From positions 4,003,658 to 4,067,657 of the forward strand of contig NZ_CP042913.1 in the NCBI RefSeq assembly GCF_008065115.1: a DNA stretch of 64,000 nt, in the 5' to 3' direction. The number at the start of each line of letters is the position of its first letter. Within the stretch, counting starts at the first letter, position 1. Source of the stretch: Bythopirellula goksoeyrii. GTDB lineage: Bacteria > Planctomycetota > Planctomycetia > Pirellulales > Lacipirellulaceae. Below are positions 18,028 to 27,948 of this stretch, one piece after another. A model generated the notes under the pieces. The model was not told the DNA's origin. It ran no database searches and worked only from the letters and a program-made list of their open reading frames with translations. Made by a program: the position numbers and the translations under genes.

Positions 18028-19194
18028 TCACTCGGAAGGATTATCCTTCGCAAGAGAGTTGCCAAGTAGCAACTCATCATAGATTAACTCAAATTGTTTG
18101 GCTCGGGTAGCAGGCGAAAACCGTGGGTGCAATGATGCTCGTGCAGAAGAAGCGACTTTCTGTCTAAGCTCAGGGTTCAAGATAACTTCTCTAAGTTGAT
18201 CTGCCAAACAATGAGAATCGCCTGGCAAAACAAGCCAACCTGTTTCACCATGTCGAATCACATCCGGAATTGCACCTACTCTTGTGCAGACAGCCGGTAC
18301 TTCCAAAGACATGGCTTCTAAAAGAACGTTTGGAAGACCTTCAGACAGGGAAGGAATTACGAGTATATCGATTGCATCGTAAAAGTCTCGCATATCGCTT
18401 TGGTAACCCGCGAATTTCACTTGGCTTTCTAGTCCCAGCTCTGCCACTCTACTTTTCAGAGGTGTGGCCAACTTGCCGTTGCCAACGAAAAGTAAAGTGA
18501 CATTCTTCACTCCTGAGTACACTGAATGAAAGGCAACAAGCACCTCTGCAACTCCCTTTTCTGGACTCAACCGGCCAAAGACTCCAAGAAGGACGTGGTC
18601 GGATGGAATGTCATATTCCTCTCTAACTGCATGTCCCCCCAGGTGACCTTGAATCTCGTCGGCGTCCACTGCATTTGGAATTAGCCTAGAACGCAGCTGA
18701 GCTCCACGAATCTTTTCCAATTCTTTTAGGAGTGGCGGAGAAACGGCAGCTGCAATGTCAGCCTGCTTGAGCAATACACGTTCCAACTGATTGTAGACCC
18801 GAACCTTCCAGTTTTCCCAAGTCCATCCATGCGTCAGAGCAAGCCAAGGTAGACGCTTTCGCATCGAAATAACAAACGCGACCACGTGGGCCTTATAACC
18901 GTGAGACTGTACTAAATCTATATGTTCGGTACGAACTATATCAAACGCTTTGAACAACGCGGCAGGGTCAAAACGGTATCTTTGGGGCAGCAATCGCAAC
19001 TCGTGACCTGCAGAACGTACCGCATCAATGAACTCTATGCTTTTTGGCTTACGATATTCGAAGGTGCAAATTACGAAGTTATATCGTTCTGACCGCTGAT
19101 ACTTTAACATTTGGAGTAGCCCCTTCCCAGGCCCTCCAATATACGCCGTATCAATTATGATCATTACTTTCAAGGATGGATTAATTGAACTCAT
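18028..19194 (-). CDS. Glycosyltransferase, family GT4 (GT-B fold)
   Basis: This 388-residue protein has the GT4 landmarks. An N-terminal loop YIGGPGKGLLQML leads the acceptor domain. Then come LGVFGRLSPEKGV at the start of the donor domain, and EGLPNVLLEAMSLEVPAVC, the EX7E donor-sugar motif, near residue 300. It would transfer an activated sugar to the growing lipid-linked oligosaccharide in the cytoplasm. Its ATG overlaps the stop of the upstream GT2 gene by one base (TAATG), so translation is coupled. Linkage and sugar cannot be told from sequence alone. Confidence 0.85.
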   Translation of the reverse strand: MSSINPSLKVMIIIDTAYIGGPGKGLLQMLKYQRSERYNFVICTFEYRKPKSIEFIDAVRSAGHELRLLPQRYRFDPAALFKAFDIVRTEHIDLVQSHGYKAHVVAFVISMRKRLPWLALTHGWTWENWKVRVYNQLERVLLKQADIAAAVSPPLLKELEKIRGAQLRSRLIPNAVDADEIQGHLGGHAVREEYDIPSDHVLLGVFGRLSPEKGVAEVLVAFHSVYSGVKNVTLLFVGNGKLATPLKSRVAELGLESQVKFAGYQSDMRDFYDAIDILVIPSLSEGLPNVLLEAMSLEVPAVCTRVGAIPDVIRHGETGWLVLPGDSHCLADQLREVILNPELRQKVASSARASLHPRFSPATRAKQFELIYDELLLGNSLAKDNPSE

Positions 19195-20246
19195 TAGGCA
19201 TCAACAGCATTCGTCTTTCCTTGTCCTGAATGTAGTTTACAGGACACTCTCCAGCTTCTATCCGTGCGAACTATCCCTAAAACCTTCGCCAATCGTGCGA
19301 TGCCGAATACAAAATAGACGACGCAAAGAGGGAGCAATTGGCGTGGTTTTTGTGCTCGAAAACTAGTTCTAGTTGCAAGAAGTAGTAAGAAGGTGGGCAA
19401 TAAAAAAATAAAGGGAAGAAAAATAATTTCCGTCGAAACACAAAACATCGTAATTGACATCGCAAATACTAATAACAAAACTCCGAATAGACATGTAAAC
19501 AACAAAGCATTGAGTCCCCTGGGGACCTTGAACCCCTGGATCGCGGTATTATATGCAGACAAGTTCATATGCCATGTTTGCTGCCGATAAAACGCTTTTA
19601 GAGTAGCAGGCTCTCCGTGGTGAATAACTCCCATTTGTGGAAGACCGAGTACATTTACTTTAGCATTGCTTGCACGAATAGCAAAATCAGAATCTTCACC
19701 TGTGTGTAATGATATATCGAAGCCTCCGAGCATATCTGAAACAGCGCGAGAAAAAGCCATGTTATTAGTGCATATCAATCGATAAGCATCGTGTGCCACC
19801 ACTTGGCGATCATATTGCATTTCAACCAGATTCGTTTTCTGAGACCAATGCGTTTGCCACGCTCTTTGTACCCAGGTAGCCGGAGAAGGGGGCCTAACAG
19901 GCCATCCGATCAGAATAGCAGAATCGAGTTGCAGAAAAGGCTCCATCGAAAGCAGCCAGTCTTTGTCGATCTCACAGTCAGCGTCAATAAAAGCAAGCCA
20001 ATCCCCGCTCGAAGACTCTATGCCGACATTGCGACAGGAAGCTAGATTTAAATTCGGAGCTGAAGCCAGTACGTGATATCCATGCTTGCAGGCAATTCTC
20101 ACAGTTTCATCTTGACTACCATTATCAACGAGCACAGTCTCGACAGAAATCCCATCGGGTATAACCAACGAGTCGATAGATTGTTTTAATCGCGGAATAT
20201 TTTTGGCTTCATTTAGCGCAACAGTAATTATACTTAATATTCGCAT
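19194..20246 (-). CDS. Glycosyltransferase, family GT2, with C-terminal membrane helices
   Basis: This 350-residue protein opens with a GT2 start (LSIITVALNEAKNIPRL). VETVLVDNGSQDETV and WLAFIDADCEIDKDW follow, the latter holding the DxD-like metal site. A TGEDSDFAIRA motif lies near residue 185. After about residue 240 there are two long hydrophobic segments, so the protein is membrane-attached. It is coupled to the GT4 gene downstream. The 237 bp upstream (20247-20483) are non-coding and separate it from the rightward GT4 gene, so this gap probably holds divergent promoters. Confidence 0.83.
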   Translation of the reverse strand: MRILSIITVALNEAKNIPRLKQSIDSLVIPDGISVETVLVDNGSQDETVRIACKHGYHVLASAPNLNLASCRNVGIESSSGDWLAFIDADCEIDKDWLLSMEPFLQLDSAILIGWPVRPPSPATWVQRAWQTHWSQKTNLVEMQYDRQVVAHDAYRLICTNNMAFSRAVSDMLGGFDISLHTGEDSDFAIRASNAKVNVLGLPQMGVIHHGEPATLKAFYRQQTWHMNLSAYNTAIQGFKVPRGLNALLFTCLFGVLLLVFAMSITMFCVSTEIIFLPFIFLLPTFLLLLATRTSFRAQKPRQLLPLCVVYFVFGIARLAKVLGIVRTDRSWRVSCKLHSGQGKTNAVDA

Positions 20247-20528
20247 ATGCGTTTTAATAGTGATTGAAAAAATTAGGTAGACTACGAAACCTTAGATCAC
20301 AAGTGAAATCATTCTTGCGCAGGCTGATTACCTTCAACTTCCATGCTTTTTTATTCCTAATCCCACTTTAGGCTGTGTTGATTTGAATATCGCCATATAG
20401 GTTAGAACTGCTATTGAGCCCAACTCTTTGCTTGATTCTAAAACATTAGAAGTACATGAGATTTCTGATTACTCATGTCGTAATTGTATTTGAATCACTG
20501 TAGTTCATACAACAAGGTTATTATCAAA

Positions 20529-21668
20529 ATGTCCACAGATTCGTCTGAAAGTTCCTGCCCAGAAGAAGTATATCGTTCAAAGGCGACAATTTGTGTGGCA
20601 CTATATTCATTTGATGTTGGTGGTTCTGAACGCCTTGGTTTGGATTTGGTAAAGTACTATGCCGAACATGGTGCCAATGTCGTATGTTGTGCTACGCGAA
20701 GAGGGTTGGGGCCACTAGTATCGATAGTAAAAAGTCTTCGGATCCCTTATTTAGCCCTAGATCTGGAGAATCGCACGCGATTTGGTCGAGCTTTATCACG
20801 CTTTCTCCTTATGCGATGGTTGGTCAATCATCGGGTGACATGCATACATGCGCAACACTTCAGCGTTTATGCAGACGTACATGCTCCTGCAGTAGCTGCT
20901 GGAATCAAAAATCGAATTGTTACTGAACATACTGCCGAACCACTCTTGAATGATCGAAAATATGCCAAATTAACTGCTCGGTTTGCACACAAGGCTACGT
21001 CAGTTGTCGCTATCAACCAAGTCGTAAAGGATGCGTTGTGTCATGTGAGTGGAATTCCAGCTAGTGATGTCTTGCTTATCGAAAATGGCATTGACACAAG
21101 ACGATTTACTCCAGGTGACATTCGTTCATCCGGCCAAATTCGGATTGTCTGGATGGGTCGGTTGCATCCCGATAAAGATATTTTGACTGCACTGAGTGCT
21201 TTTCAAGAAGCGACAATTGCTACAAATCTTGAATTGCGGTTGTTCATTGTTGGCGATGGACAGGAACGGAAGAAAGCTGAAAAGTTTGTAGATATAAATA
21301 ATCTCGGAACAAAAGTCGTTTTTGAGGGCGAGCTAAACGATCCATTACCAATCCTTCAACAAGCCGACTTTTTTCTTATGAGTTCTCGCACAGAAGGTAC
21401 GCCGCTTGTAATCTTAGAAGCATTAAGCTGCGGTTTACCGGTTGTCGCTACCGCAGTGGGAGGCATTCCCAATACAATAACCGAGGAAGTAGGCCTATTG
21501 GCGCCGGCAGAAAATCCAAGTGCTTTGGCTAGGTGCATATTAATCCTTGCAAAAGATCGTGAGTTAAGACTGAAAATGGGTAAGAAAGCAAGAGAAATCG
21601 CGGAATTTACTTTCTCTGTCGAACGAATGGCCAAAACATACACCAAGCTCTACGCTAATCTGGAGTAA
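20529..21668 (+). CDS. Glycosyltransferase, family GT4
   Basis: This is 379 residues from the ATG at 20529; a TTG 15 codons earlier is in frame but less likely. The N-terminal acceptor domain has LYSFDVGGSERLGLDLVKYY. The donor domain begins IRIVWMGRLHPDKDI, and EGTPLVILEALSCGLPVVAT near residue 300 is the EX7E motif. Canonical GT4 length. Its stop is followed three bases later by the start of the acyltransferase gene, so the two are co-transcribed and probably act on the same repeat unit. Confidence 0.85.
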   Translation: MSTDSSESSCPEEVYRSKATICVALYSFDVGGSERLGLDLVKYYAEHGANVVCCATRRGLGPLVSIVKSLRIPYLALDLENRTRFGRALSRFLLMRWLVNHRVTCIHAQHFSVYADVHAPAVAAGIKNRIVTEHTAEPLLNDRKYAKLTARFAHKATSVVAINQVVKDALCHVSGIPASDVLLIENGIDTRRFTPGDIRSSGQIRIVWMGRLHPDKDILTALSAFQEATIATNLELRLFIVGDGQERKKAEKFVDINNLGTKVVFEGELNDPLPILQQADFFLMSSRTEGTPLVILEALSCGLPVVATAVGGIPNTITEEVGLLAPAENPSALARCILILAKDRELRLKMGKKAREIAEFTFSVERMAKTYTKLYANLE

Positions 21669-21671
21669 TGA

Positions 21672-22262
21672 ATGAGAGAAGCGATTAAGTCAATTATCTA
21701 CGTCATCTGTAAAGCTCTTGTTAGCCCGCTGGCCATTCCAGTCAGGCTATTGGAAAGATGGGACCGACAGGAAAATCTATTTCAGTTTGCTAGCCAGTTT
21801 ATGAGCATATTTCCTGGCATCCCAGGAGAATATCTCCGTCGAGCGTTTTATATATGGGTTCTTGATTGCCTCACACCTGGACCTACAATTGGTTTTGGCA
21901 CAATTTTCGCGCAAAGGAATACTGCTATCGGCAAAAACGTTTACATAGGTCCCTTTTGCAATATTGGATCCTCAGCGATTGGCGACGATGTTCTCATCGG
22001 TAGCAATGTCAGCATAGCGAGCCCAAGAATTCATGGAATCGACAGTCTAGACGTGCCTATTCGATTGCAAGATGGCAAAGTAGAGAAGATATCTATCGGA
22101 AATGGATCATGGATTGGGAATGGTGCAATCATTCTTAGTGACGTCGGCGCTGAATGCGTTATAGGCGCGGGAACCGTAGTCGCGAAGGCATGTGAGCAGA
22201 ACGGTATCTATGTCGGAAATACTGCTCGCCTGGTTCGTTTTCGCTCCAATTCTAAACAATGA
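21672..22262 (+). CDS. Left-handed beta-helix acyltransferase (hexapeptide repeats)
   Basis: This 196-residue protein has an N-terminal amphipathic/hydrophobic lead (~60 residues). Hexapeptide repeats of the [LIV]-G-x4 type follow: IGKNVYIGPFCNIGSSAIGD, VLIGSNVSIASP, KISIGNGSWIGNGAIIL, CVIGAGTVVAKA. This is the LbH O-acetyltransferase fold of the serine-acetyltransferase/WcaF type. It probably O-acetylates a sugar of the polymer. It follows the GT4 gene by 3 bp. Donor and acceptor are inferred from family only. Confidence 0.78.
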   Translation: MREAIKSIIYVICKALVSPLAIPVRLLERWDRQENLFQFASQFMSIFPGIPGEYLRRAFYIWVLDCLTPGPTIGFGTIFAQRNTAIGKNVYIGPFCNIGSSAIGDDVLIGSNVSIASPRIHGIDSLDVPIRLQDGKVEKISIGNGSWIGNGAIILSDVGAECVIGAGTVVAKACEQNGIYVGNTARLVRFRSNSKQ

Positions 22263-22308
22263 AGAATGTCAATGTGTTAAATATGACTCAATCTGGATCA
22301 GTCAACTT

Positions 22309-23043
22309 TCAGTCGTCATGACAGCTAGTCTTTTCGCTAGCGCCCATCTTTTTGACAATCCGAGCTGGATTGCCAGCGACAATAGAATCGGGTGGCACGT
22401 CTTTCGTGACTACAGAACTTGCGGCAACTATTGAACGGTTGCCTATACTTGTACCCTTCAGTATGACCGCACGCGCACCGATCCAAACATCATCACCAAT
22501 AGATACGGTTTTTATTGACGATTTGAGAATCGGCATTCCGTTTCGTCGGGACAGATAGTCGAGAGGGTGACCGTCATAATCTCGAATTATTACTCCACCT
22601 GCGATTAAACAATTGCGCCCTATATGAACTGACTGCGCAACGTAAATTGAACAATCGTGGCCCAAAAAAGTAGAGTTCCCGATCTCTAGAACAGGGCGTT
22701 CAAAAACGCTATTGCAAAATCCGATGTTGGATTTTCCGGATAAGTGCACATCAGAGCCAATGATAATTCGTCCTAATCCTTGTAGAAATACAAGCTGCTC
22801 CATTCGAAAGTTTGGTCCAACGGCCACGCATTGGCTACTGAAAAGTGGCTGGAACCATACCACTCGAAGTATGTTGAGAACTAAAAACCGGATGCCAACG
22901 TGAATAAGATAAAGAACACTAAAGATCGGCTTGTTCAATGGTACAACGGGAACATGTAATCGCACTATGGATTTCGCAAATTGCTTCACCATACTCCAGA
23001 AACGACCTTCTCCTCTGCGGATCTTCATGAGGATATCGAACAC
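22309..23043 (-). CDS. Left-handed beta-helix acyltransferase (WcaF/WbbJ-like)
   Basis: I place the start at GTG 23043, because GGAGG lies 7 bp upstream; a TTG one codon earlier is also in frame. The 244 residues carry an N-terminal hydrophobic segment (residues ~30-65) and then hexapeptide repeats: GLGRIIIGSDVHLSGKSNIG, LEIGNSTFLGHDCSIYVAQS, VHIGRNCLIAGGVIIRD. Near 175-225 is the acetyl-CoA-binding end VSIGDDVWIGARAVILKG. A D-x-D-x-H-P-style loop (RDYDGHPLDYL) is typical of sugar O-acetyltransferases. It is convergent with the other LbH enzyme gene 46 bp away. Likely a second O-acetylation of the polymer. Confidence 0.78.
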   Translation of the reverse strand: MFDILMKIRRGEGRFWSMVKQFAKSIVRLHVPVVPLNKPIFSVLYLIHVGIRFLVLNILRVVWFQPLFSSQCVAVGPNFRMEQLVFLQGLGRIIIGSDVHLSGKSNIGFCNSVFERPVLEIGNSTFLGHDCSIYVAQSVHIGRNCLIAGGVIIRDYDGHPLDYLSRRNGMPILKSSIKTVSIGDDVWIGARAVILKGTSIGNRSIVAASSVVTKDVPPDSIVAGNPARIVKKMGASEKTSCHDD

Positions 23044-23077
23044 CAATGCACCTCCAGACTGAGCTTTTCGTTCAGTA

Positions 23078-24322
23078 TCACCTGATTGTATTCTTGTGAA
23101 GCATAACGGATTTTAAGGCGTGTGACAATTTTTGGGCATTGGATTCACGGGTCAGGCTATTTAGAAAAGAATTATCTTTCGCAGGTCGCATAGCGGTCGT
23201 TTCTTCGGCAAGGTTTTTGATCACTTCACTTAGGTGTTCGATGTCAAGAAAATCAGACACGACTCGATGTGCTACTCCACTCTTCTGTAAGACCAATGCG
23301 GAGTCACTATTTTTTTCTGAAAGTGCCAGGATAGGCCTACACGATCCTAAATATTCGTATAGCTTAGCCGGAACACCTATTCGACGCCCAGGAGAGTCAA
23401 GAAGCACAAGCATATCGGATAGCCGAGCCTCCTTTGCAGCCTCCAAGTAAGACACCGAATCAGCGAATTCAACCCATCGCAGCAATCCGAGTCGTTCAAG
23501 ATCTATTCTCAATGAATCGTCAAAACACTTTCCGAGTAGGCGAAGAACGGGAGTTTTACCATGAATGCCACCTTTCATTGTAAGCTGGCGTAGTGCTTCT
23601 ACAATTGGCTGAGGATTGCGACCAGCATAGATCATCCCAGTATGCAGAAGCGTGAAACGTTCATGATGCTTTCGTTCGGGTGCGATCGGCTCCATTCCCA
23701 TTGGATCGTAGCCATTGGGTACCGCGACTATCCGGTCAGCAACGCCCGGAAACAACTCCTTAAACATTCTTGCAGTATTTTCTGTGTTCGCAACGATCAT
23801 ACTTGCGCGCTGGAAAACGGATCGCTCCCAAAAATGTTCTAGGAGAAAGTGATTGTTGAAATACGGAGTTTCATTGCCCCAAGAACACCATGGATCCCTG
23901 AAATCCGCGACCCAAGGAAGACTGTATTGTCTCTGTAGTGATCGACCTATTAAATGCACATTGTGCGGCGGGCCGGAAGTGAGGACCACATCTGTTCTAT
24001 CTTTTTCGATTGCAATCCGACACTCCTTCAATGCAGGGCGATTCCATACATCGGTACATCCCTTTATACGGAACCGCTGCAATACCTGGTGCCACAAAAG
24101 TCGCGCTCGTTCCAGTGGAAAGTCGACGTAGCGGACAGACGTTTGTGGGGGAATCTGATTTATAAGCTCTGGGTCGTTAGCTTCCCAAGGACGTGAGCCG
24201 CTGGAAACAACTGTTACATCCCAACCGAATTTTGGTAGGTGCTTTGCAAAACCAAGTATGCGAAAAGATCCGCTGGCAGCAGATGGAGGAAAGAAAGGAG
24301 TGACAATTAGCAATTTAGCCAT
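23078..24322 (-). CDS. Glycosyltransferase, family GT4 (WcaI/WbuB-like)
   Basis: This is 414 residues from the ATG at 24322. That start is chosen because the next residues AKLLIVTPFFPPSAASGSFR are the canonical N-terminus of this GT4 subgroup. ADFRDPWCSW near 140 and FTLLHTGMIYAGRNPQPI near 230 are shared with exosortase-locus and colanic-acid-type transferases. The donor site RIGVPAKLYEYLGSCRPILA near 330 is the EX7E region. It transfers a sugar to the lipid-linked intermediate in the cytoplasm. The 208 bp upstream (24323-24530) are non-coding. Confidence 0.83.
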   Translation of the reverse strand: MAKLLIVTPFFPPSAASGSFRILGFAKHLPKFGWDVTVVSSGSRPWEANDPELINQIPPQTSVRYVDFPLERARLLWHQVLQRFRIKGCTDVWNRPALKECRIAIEKDRTDVVLTSGPPHNVHLIGRSLQRQYSLPWVADFRDPWCSWGNETPYFNNHFLLEHFWERSVFQRASMIVANTENTARMFKELFPGVADRIVAVPNGYDPMGMEPIAPERKHHERFTLLHTGMIYAGRNPQPIVEALRQLTMKGGIHGKTPVLRLLGKCFDDSLRIDLERLGLLRWVEFADSVSYLEAAKEARLSDMLVLLDSPGRRIGVPAKLYEYLGSCRPILALSEKNSDSALVLQKSGVAHRVVSDFLDIEHLSEVIKNLAEETTAMRPAKDNSFLNSLTRESNAQKLSHALKSVMLHKNTIR

Positions 24323-24530
24323 AATATACTGCCCAAGAGCAACTTTGATAACTAACCCCTGAGATTTGTGAGGGCGGCTTACCTTCAAAATTAGTAAGAG
24401 GTCTTATAAGAGTAAGGTTTATCGTTCTCCTGTGTCTCCTACCGCACTTGGGCGATAAGACTCACAAAACATTCGGATTAGTTAGAATAGGCTTAAACCC
24501 GTTCTGAAAATATTGTTGGGACAATTGAAA

Positions 24531-25805
24531 CTACCATCGAACAAAGACTAAGCAAATTACATACATCATAACAATAAAAACGCAAGTCGTTTTTCCCAAC
24601 GAAGCGATCAAGCTAGCTCTATATGGAGTTTGTGCTTCTCCGTCGAATAATCCAAACACAGATGCTGCTATAGTACTCAGGCCTAGGATTAAGTAAGTAT
24701 GACATGCATAGACTTGGTTCAAAGTGGAGATTGACGTGATATATGCGATAATCAAGGCGGGTATTATGAATATAGCAGAGGGCACTTGTGTATCTGCTAG
24801 CTCGTCATTTGTATATTTTCTTCTTGTTAGGTAAGACAATTTTACAGACGAGAAGAAGGCCACTACGAATAATGCACCTCCCAAACACCCTAGCTCTGCA
24901 TAAGCTTGAATAAATGAGTTATGACAGGCTTTTCCTATTTGGTTCTCATATTCTCCTGGCCCAACACCCACGATCGGATTATTGAAAAAAAGTGACAGGC
25001 CGATTGACCAGAATTGAAGGCGGCTCTGACCCGTCCCAGTTTTGATGGCGGATAAATCGACCATTCTATCGGTCGCAATCACCGCCGCTCCTAAAGGGAC
25101 AAGTAGGACACCCCATTTCAGCCCCTTATTACCCCAACGTATCCATAAGTAAGATCCTATGCCAATCAATAGAGCAATAAAGCCTGCTCGCGAATTTGCG
25201 AGCTGCATCCCGTGACACGCAATAGCCATAGTGACAATCCAAAGAACCCGCATCACGATGGATTGAGCGTCAATAGCATTGGCAAGGAATATTATTATGG
25301 CCAACACAAGCAATGCCGAAGTATCGTTGGCATCAAAATTCTTTCCTCCCAATGCTTCCGCCCTGAACTCTTGGCCTCCTCCTTCAGGCCTCACGGTTCC
25401 GAAGAGTGACGTATGGTAATCAAGAACCATTAGGAGACCGACAAAAAAAATAGAGATTGCTATTCCATTTAAGAATGTAGACACTTTCGGTGGCGAGTCG
25501 ACTAGAGATACAGCAAGAAGGTAGAGCACACAAGCCTTCAGAAAATCGATCGTGATTTCAAAGGAACTTGTTGGATTTGCCAAACTGGAAACTAGAACCA
25601 TTCCGAAGAGAAATAAAACACAGATAGTGACGGGAGTCTTCTCGGCGGAAACTGACCGCAAGTAATTTGTGCATTTACCCCAAGAAGAGGCTAGGCATGC
25701 AATGATCGCAATCTGGAAAAGTGGCAACCCAGTAAGAATAGGGTGCCAATCTCCTGGGCGATTAAAGAGGAGTGCTATCGCAATAAGGAGAGCAAAAAAA
25801 CCCAT
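24531..25805 (-). CDS. O-antigen ligase/polymerase-like membrane protein (Wzy_C family)
   Basis: This 424-residue polytopic protein (~11 helices) starts at ATG 25805. Within its second half is the Wzy_C signature: NSRAGFIALLIGIGSYLW, then RLQFWSIGLSLFFNNPIVG and VGPGEYENQIGKACHNSFIQ with the histidine of the large periplasmic loop. It is the only polymerase/ligase candidate in the locus, so it probably joins repeat units (Wzy role). A decayed second copy of the N-terminal region lies upstream at 26611-26949. The family is sure; polymerase versus ligase is not. Confidence 0.8.
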   Translation of the reverse strand: MGFFALLIAIALLFNRPGDWHPILTGLPLFQIAIIACLASSWGKCTNYLRSVSAEKTPVTICVLFLFGMVLVSSLANPTSSFEITIDFLKACVLYLLAVSLVDSPPKVSTFLNGIAISIFFVGLLMVLDYHTSLFGTVRPEGGGQEFRAEALGGKNFDANDTSALLVLAIIIFLANAIDAQSIVMRVLWIVTMAIACHGMQLANSRAGFIALLIGIGSYLWIRWGNKGLKWGVLLVPLGAAVIATDRMVDLSAIKTGTGQSRLQFWSIGLSLFFNNPIVGVGPGEYENQIGKACHNSFIQAYAELGCLGGALFVVAFFSSVKLSYLTRRKYTNDELADTQVPSAIFIIPALIIAYITSISTLNQVYACHTYLILGLSTIAASVFGLFDGEAQTPYRASLIASLGKTTCVFIVMMYVICLVFVRW

Positions 25806-26610
25806 CAAAGTTCCATTAACCGTACGCGATGAGTTGACAACAACGAGCTTGTCGCCATTCTTAATCTTCTCTCCACACTTAGATGATTTCCTGGATATCC
25901 TTAGGGGCCAAGAACTAAGACTGTTTCAGACATTCTTAACAACTTTAGCCTTCACAACATCGTCTGAGGGCTTAGCTTGACAAGGCGGCTAAGGCCGATC
26001 TTGATACACTTTAACTCAGTATGCTGCAAAACGAATAATTTGGAAAGAGACTCTGCTGCGGAGACTAAAAGAATCGCTTGGAAATCTCCCTGCACCACCG
26101 CTATCTGTTCTCGCACACATTTCGCCGCTGTTACAATTTTGTTGCTCGTTGGCCAAGAAAACGCCTAGGCTTTCACTACGAAGTTCATCGACTATCGATA
26201 AAACGTGAAAACATGATTTTGGGCAAAACTACTGTAGGCCGACCGGCATTTCCATTCTTCAAATCACACTAGACTTCCTGGCCTTAAGTTGCTCTAGGCC
26301 TCATGGGCAACCTTTGAGACGCAGAGTAAGTTCAAACGAGAACTACTTGCAGAACAGTAAAACTCTCAGTGGCATACGTACTTACATATATACTCCAAGG
26401 GATTGGAGCTCTATCACTTTCTGAGCTCATTCTTTCTTGAGCTGCGCACATTAGGAGTTTAACCAACATATACAGTTCACCTTGGCCTGTTTGATAATGG
26501 CTTAATAGTCTGGCATATTTTCCAAGAATCTACCGCTAAGTGTTAATAATTAATTTTGAATCGTGCGAGAAGGACATAACGTGTAAGGGAGCACAGGCAT
26601 CCTTGCGGCG
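25806..26610. other. Non-coding stretch between the ligase gene and its pseudogene copy
   Basis: No frame here has convincing protein character. One plus-strand reading of about 60 codons near 26028-26210 (KRIIWKETLLRRLKESLG) looks helical and could be a fragment of an old gene, but I cannot place it. The stretch probably contains decayed material left by the duplication of the ligase gene, plus the promoter of the intact copy. Confidence 0.35.
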
Positions 26611-26949
26611 TCAAGCGATTGATCCAACTTGCTGAATAACTGAGATGCGACGTGCTGTAGTTTTGCTTTTCTTAACGATGGCCTTCGCCAAGTTGGTCAA
26701 AATGTCGAACGGGGTTCGATTAGATAGTGTCGAAGCAAGAATTACACACAGCAGCCAAATAGTGCAAATGGAGATGGGAGTCCGAGCTACTCACATTGAA
26801 CTAGGGTGACTCACACACTGACTTGTGGAAAGTGTCAAACATGCCAATATCGCAATTTGAAAGAGTGGTAATCCTGCCAGTGAAGGAATCCAGTCTCCTG
26901 GTCGATTTAAGACAAGAGCTGTGGCTACAAGGAGGAGTGCAATATGCAT
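26611..26949 (-). pseudogene. Decayed duplicate of the O-antigen ligase-like gene (N-terminal quarter)
   Basis: Starting at ATG 26949, the frame reads HIALLLVATALVLNRPGDW, then PSLAGLPLFQIAILACL. This matches the start of the intact protein (FFALLIAIALLFNRPGDW ... TGLPLFQIAIIACL). An in-frame TGA occurs at codon 53. Reading through it in the same frame continues the match (TPISICTIWLLCVILASTLS against TPVTICVLFLFGMVLVSSLA) up to about codon 92. The match then ends and a stop follows at 26611. The copy lacks the remaining three quarters. It is a tandem-duplication relic. Confidence 0.8.
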
Positions 26950-27024
26950 ACATTAACCCCACGCGATTCAATCTCAGCGAGGCCTAGCAAGGGTGATCAA
27001 AGTAGAAGCCCGACAACTAGCCGC

Positions 27025-27948
27025 TTAACGAGGGTAGCGAGGCAATGAGATTGGGCTATCATTCCTCTCAGGACGAGATCTTTTCAGTAGCTTTTCCGAA
27101 TTCAAATCAGCACCCAAATTATCTTCATCTGCAGTTGCAAAAGCGTACGACAGAACCTTACGACCGTGAACATTGGAGGAAGTCTCCTCTTCGCAACCAT
27201 TTCCCAAGATCCACTTCGAGGCTTGGCCAAGCTCGACTGAGCGATTTAGGTGAAAAAACTTAGCAGCATGACCATGCCGGATGCCGGCCATCCTCAGAAA
27301 AGTGCATAACAAAATTCGCAAGTCAAGCCACATATTGGCCGTCGTGATATATTCACGATCTAATTTCACCTTCGGGATTACACACTCGGCGGAGACGTCC
27401 GCGGACAAATTGATCTGAGCCAGGCCGGTCACTCCCGGCAGTACCTTGGTCCTCTCAGCAAACCCTGGCACCTTCTCCAGAAGTTGGTGCTTCTCAATAA
27501 TTTCCGGCCTTTCGGGACGGGGGCCGATGAGGCACATTTCCCCACGAGCCACGTTGATCAGCTGTGGCAATTCGTCCAGATGCAGAAACCGCAAGACTTT
27601 TCCAACGGGTGTGATTCGAGAGTCACGTGGCTGACACAACACGGGACCGGCCAAGTGTTCGGCGTTGCGATACATGGACCGAATCTTCAAGATCTCAAAG
27701 GGTTGATCATCTTTGCCCAAGCGTGTTTGTCGCAGTAACGCTGGTCCTGCCGAAGTGAGTTTCACCAGCAGCATACACAGCAAGATCAGAGGCGAAAACA
27801 GCACCAACAAGCACGCGCCCAACAGACGCATCCAGAGTACCTTCTTCGTAAAATAAGCGGGCACCGTGAGCTCCTGGCATGCCCAGGTCTCGGCAGGTTT
27901 TTTTTCTGTTTGTCTCTTAGAATGAGTAGCTTCCATTACGGATGACAT
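27025..27948 (-). CDS. Initiating sugar-phosphate transferase (undecaprenyl-phosphate, WcaJ/PssY type)
   Basis: This is 307 residues from ATG 27948, with GGAGAG 7-9 bp upstream; a TTG five codons earlier is unlikely. It is a bacterial sugar transferase (monotopic phosphoglycosyl transferase). The reentrant hydrophobic helix LLGACLLVLFSPLILLCML is followed by RQTRLGKDDQPFEILKIRSM, VGKVLRFLHLDELPQLIN with the catalytic Asp-Glu pair, and ECLIGPRPERP-like MCLIGPRPERPE. It moves the first sugar-1-phosphate onto undecaprenyl phosphate and so starts each repeat unit. The ~60 residues after the conserved core are non-conserved and polar. Confidence 0.88.
   Translation of the reverse strand: MSSVMEATHSKRQTEKKPAETWACQELTVPAYFTKKVLWMRLLGACLLVLFSPLILLCMLLVKLTSAGPALLRQTRLGKDDQPFEILKIRSMYRNAEHLAGPVLCQPRDSRITPVGKVLRFLHLDELPQLINVARGEMCLIGPRPERPEIIEKHQLLEKVPGFAERTKVLPGVTGLAQINLSADVSAECVIPKVKLDREYITTANMWLDLRILLCTFLRMAGIRHGHAAKFFHLNRSVELGQASKWILGNGCEEETSSNVHGRKVLSYAFATADEDNLGADLNSEKLLKRSRPERNDSPISLPRYPR

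Noticed and set aside
26028-26210. Plus-strand helical reading KRIIWKETLLRRLKESLG as a gene
   Set aside because: About 60 codons without start signal or recognised family. Kept only as a possible remnant inside the non-coding stretch.
26791-26793. In-frame TGA as selenocysteine codon
   Set aside because: The intact paralogue has no Cys/Sec at this site, no SECIS-like hairpin follows, and the rest of the gene is missing. Pseudogenisation explains it.
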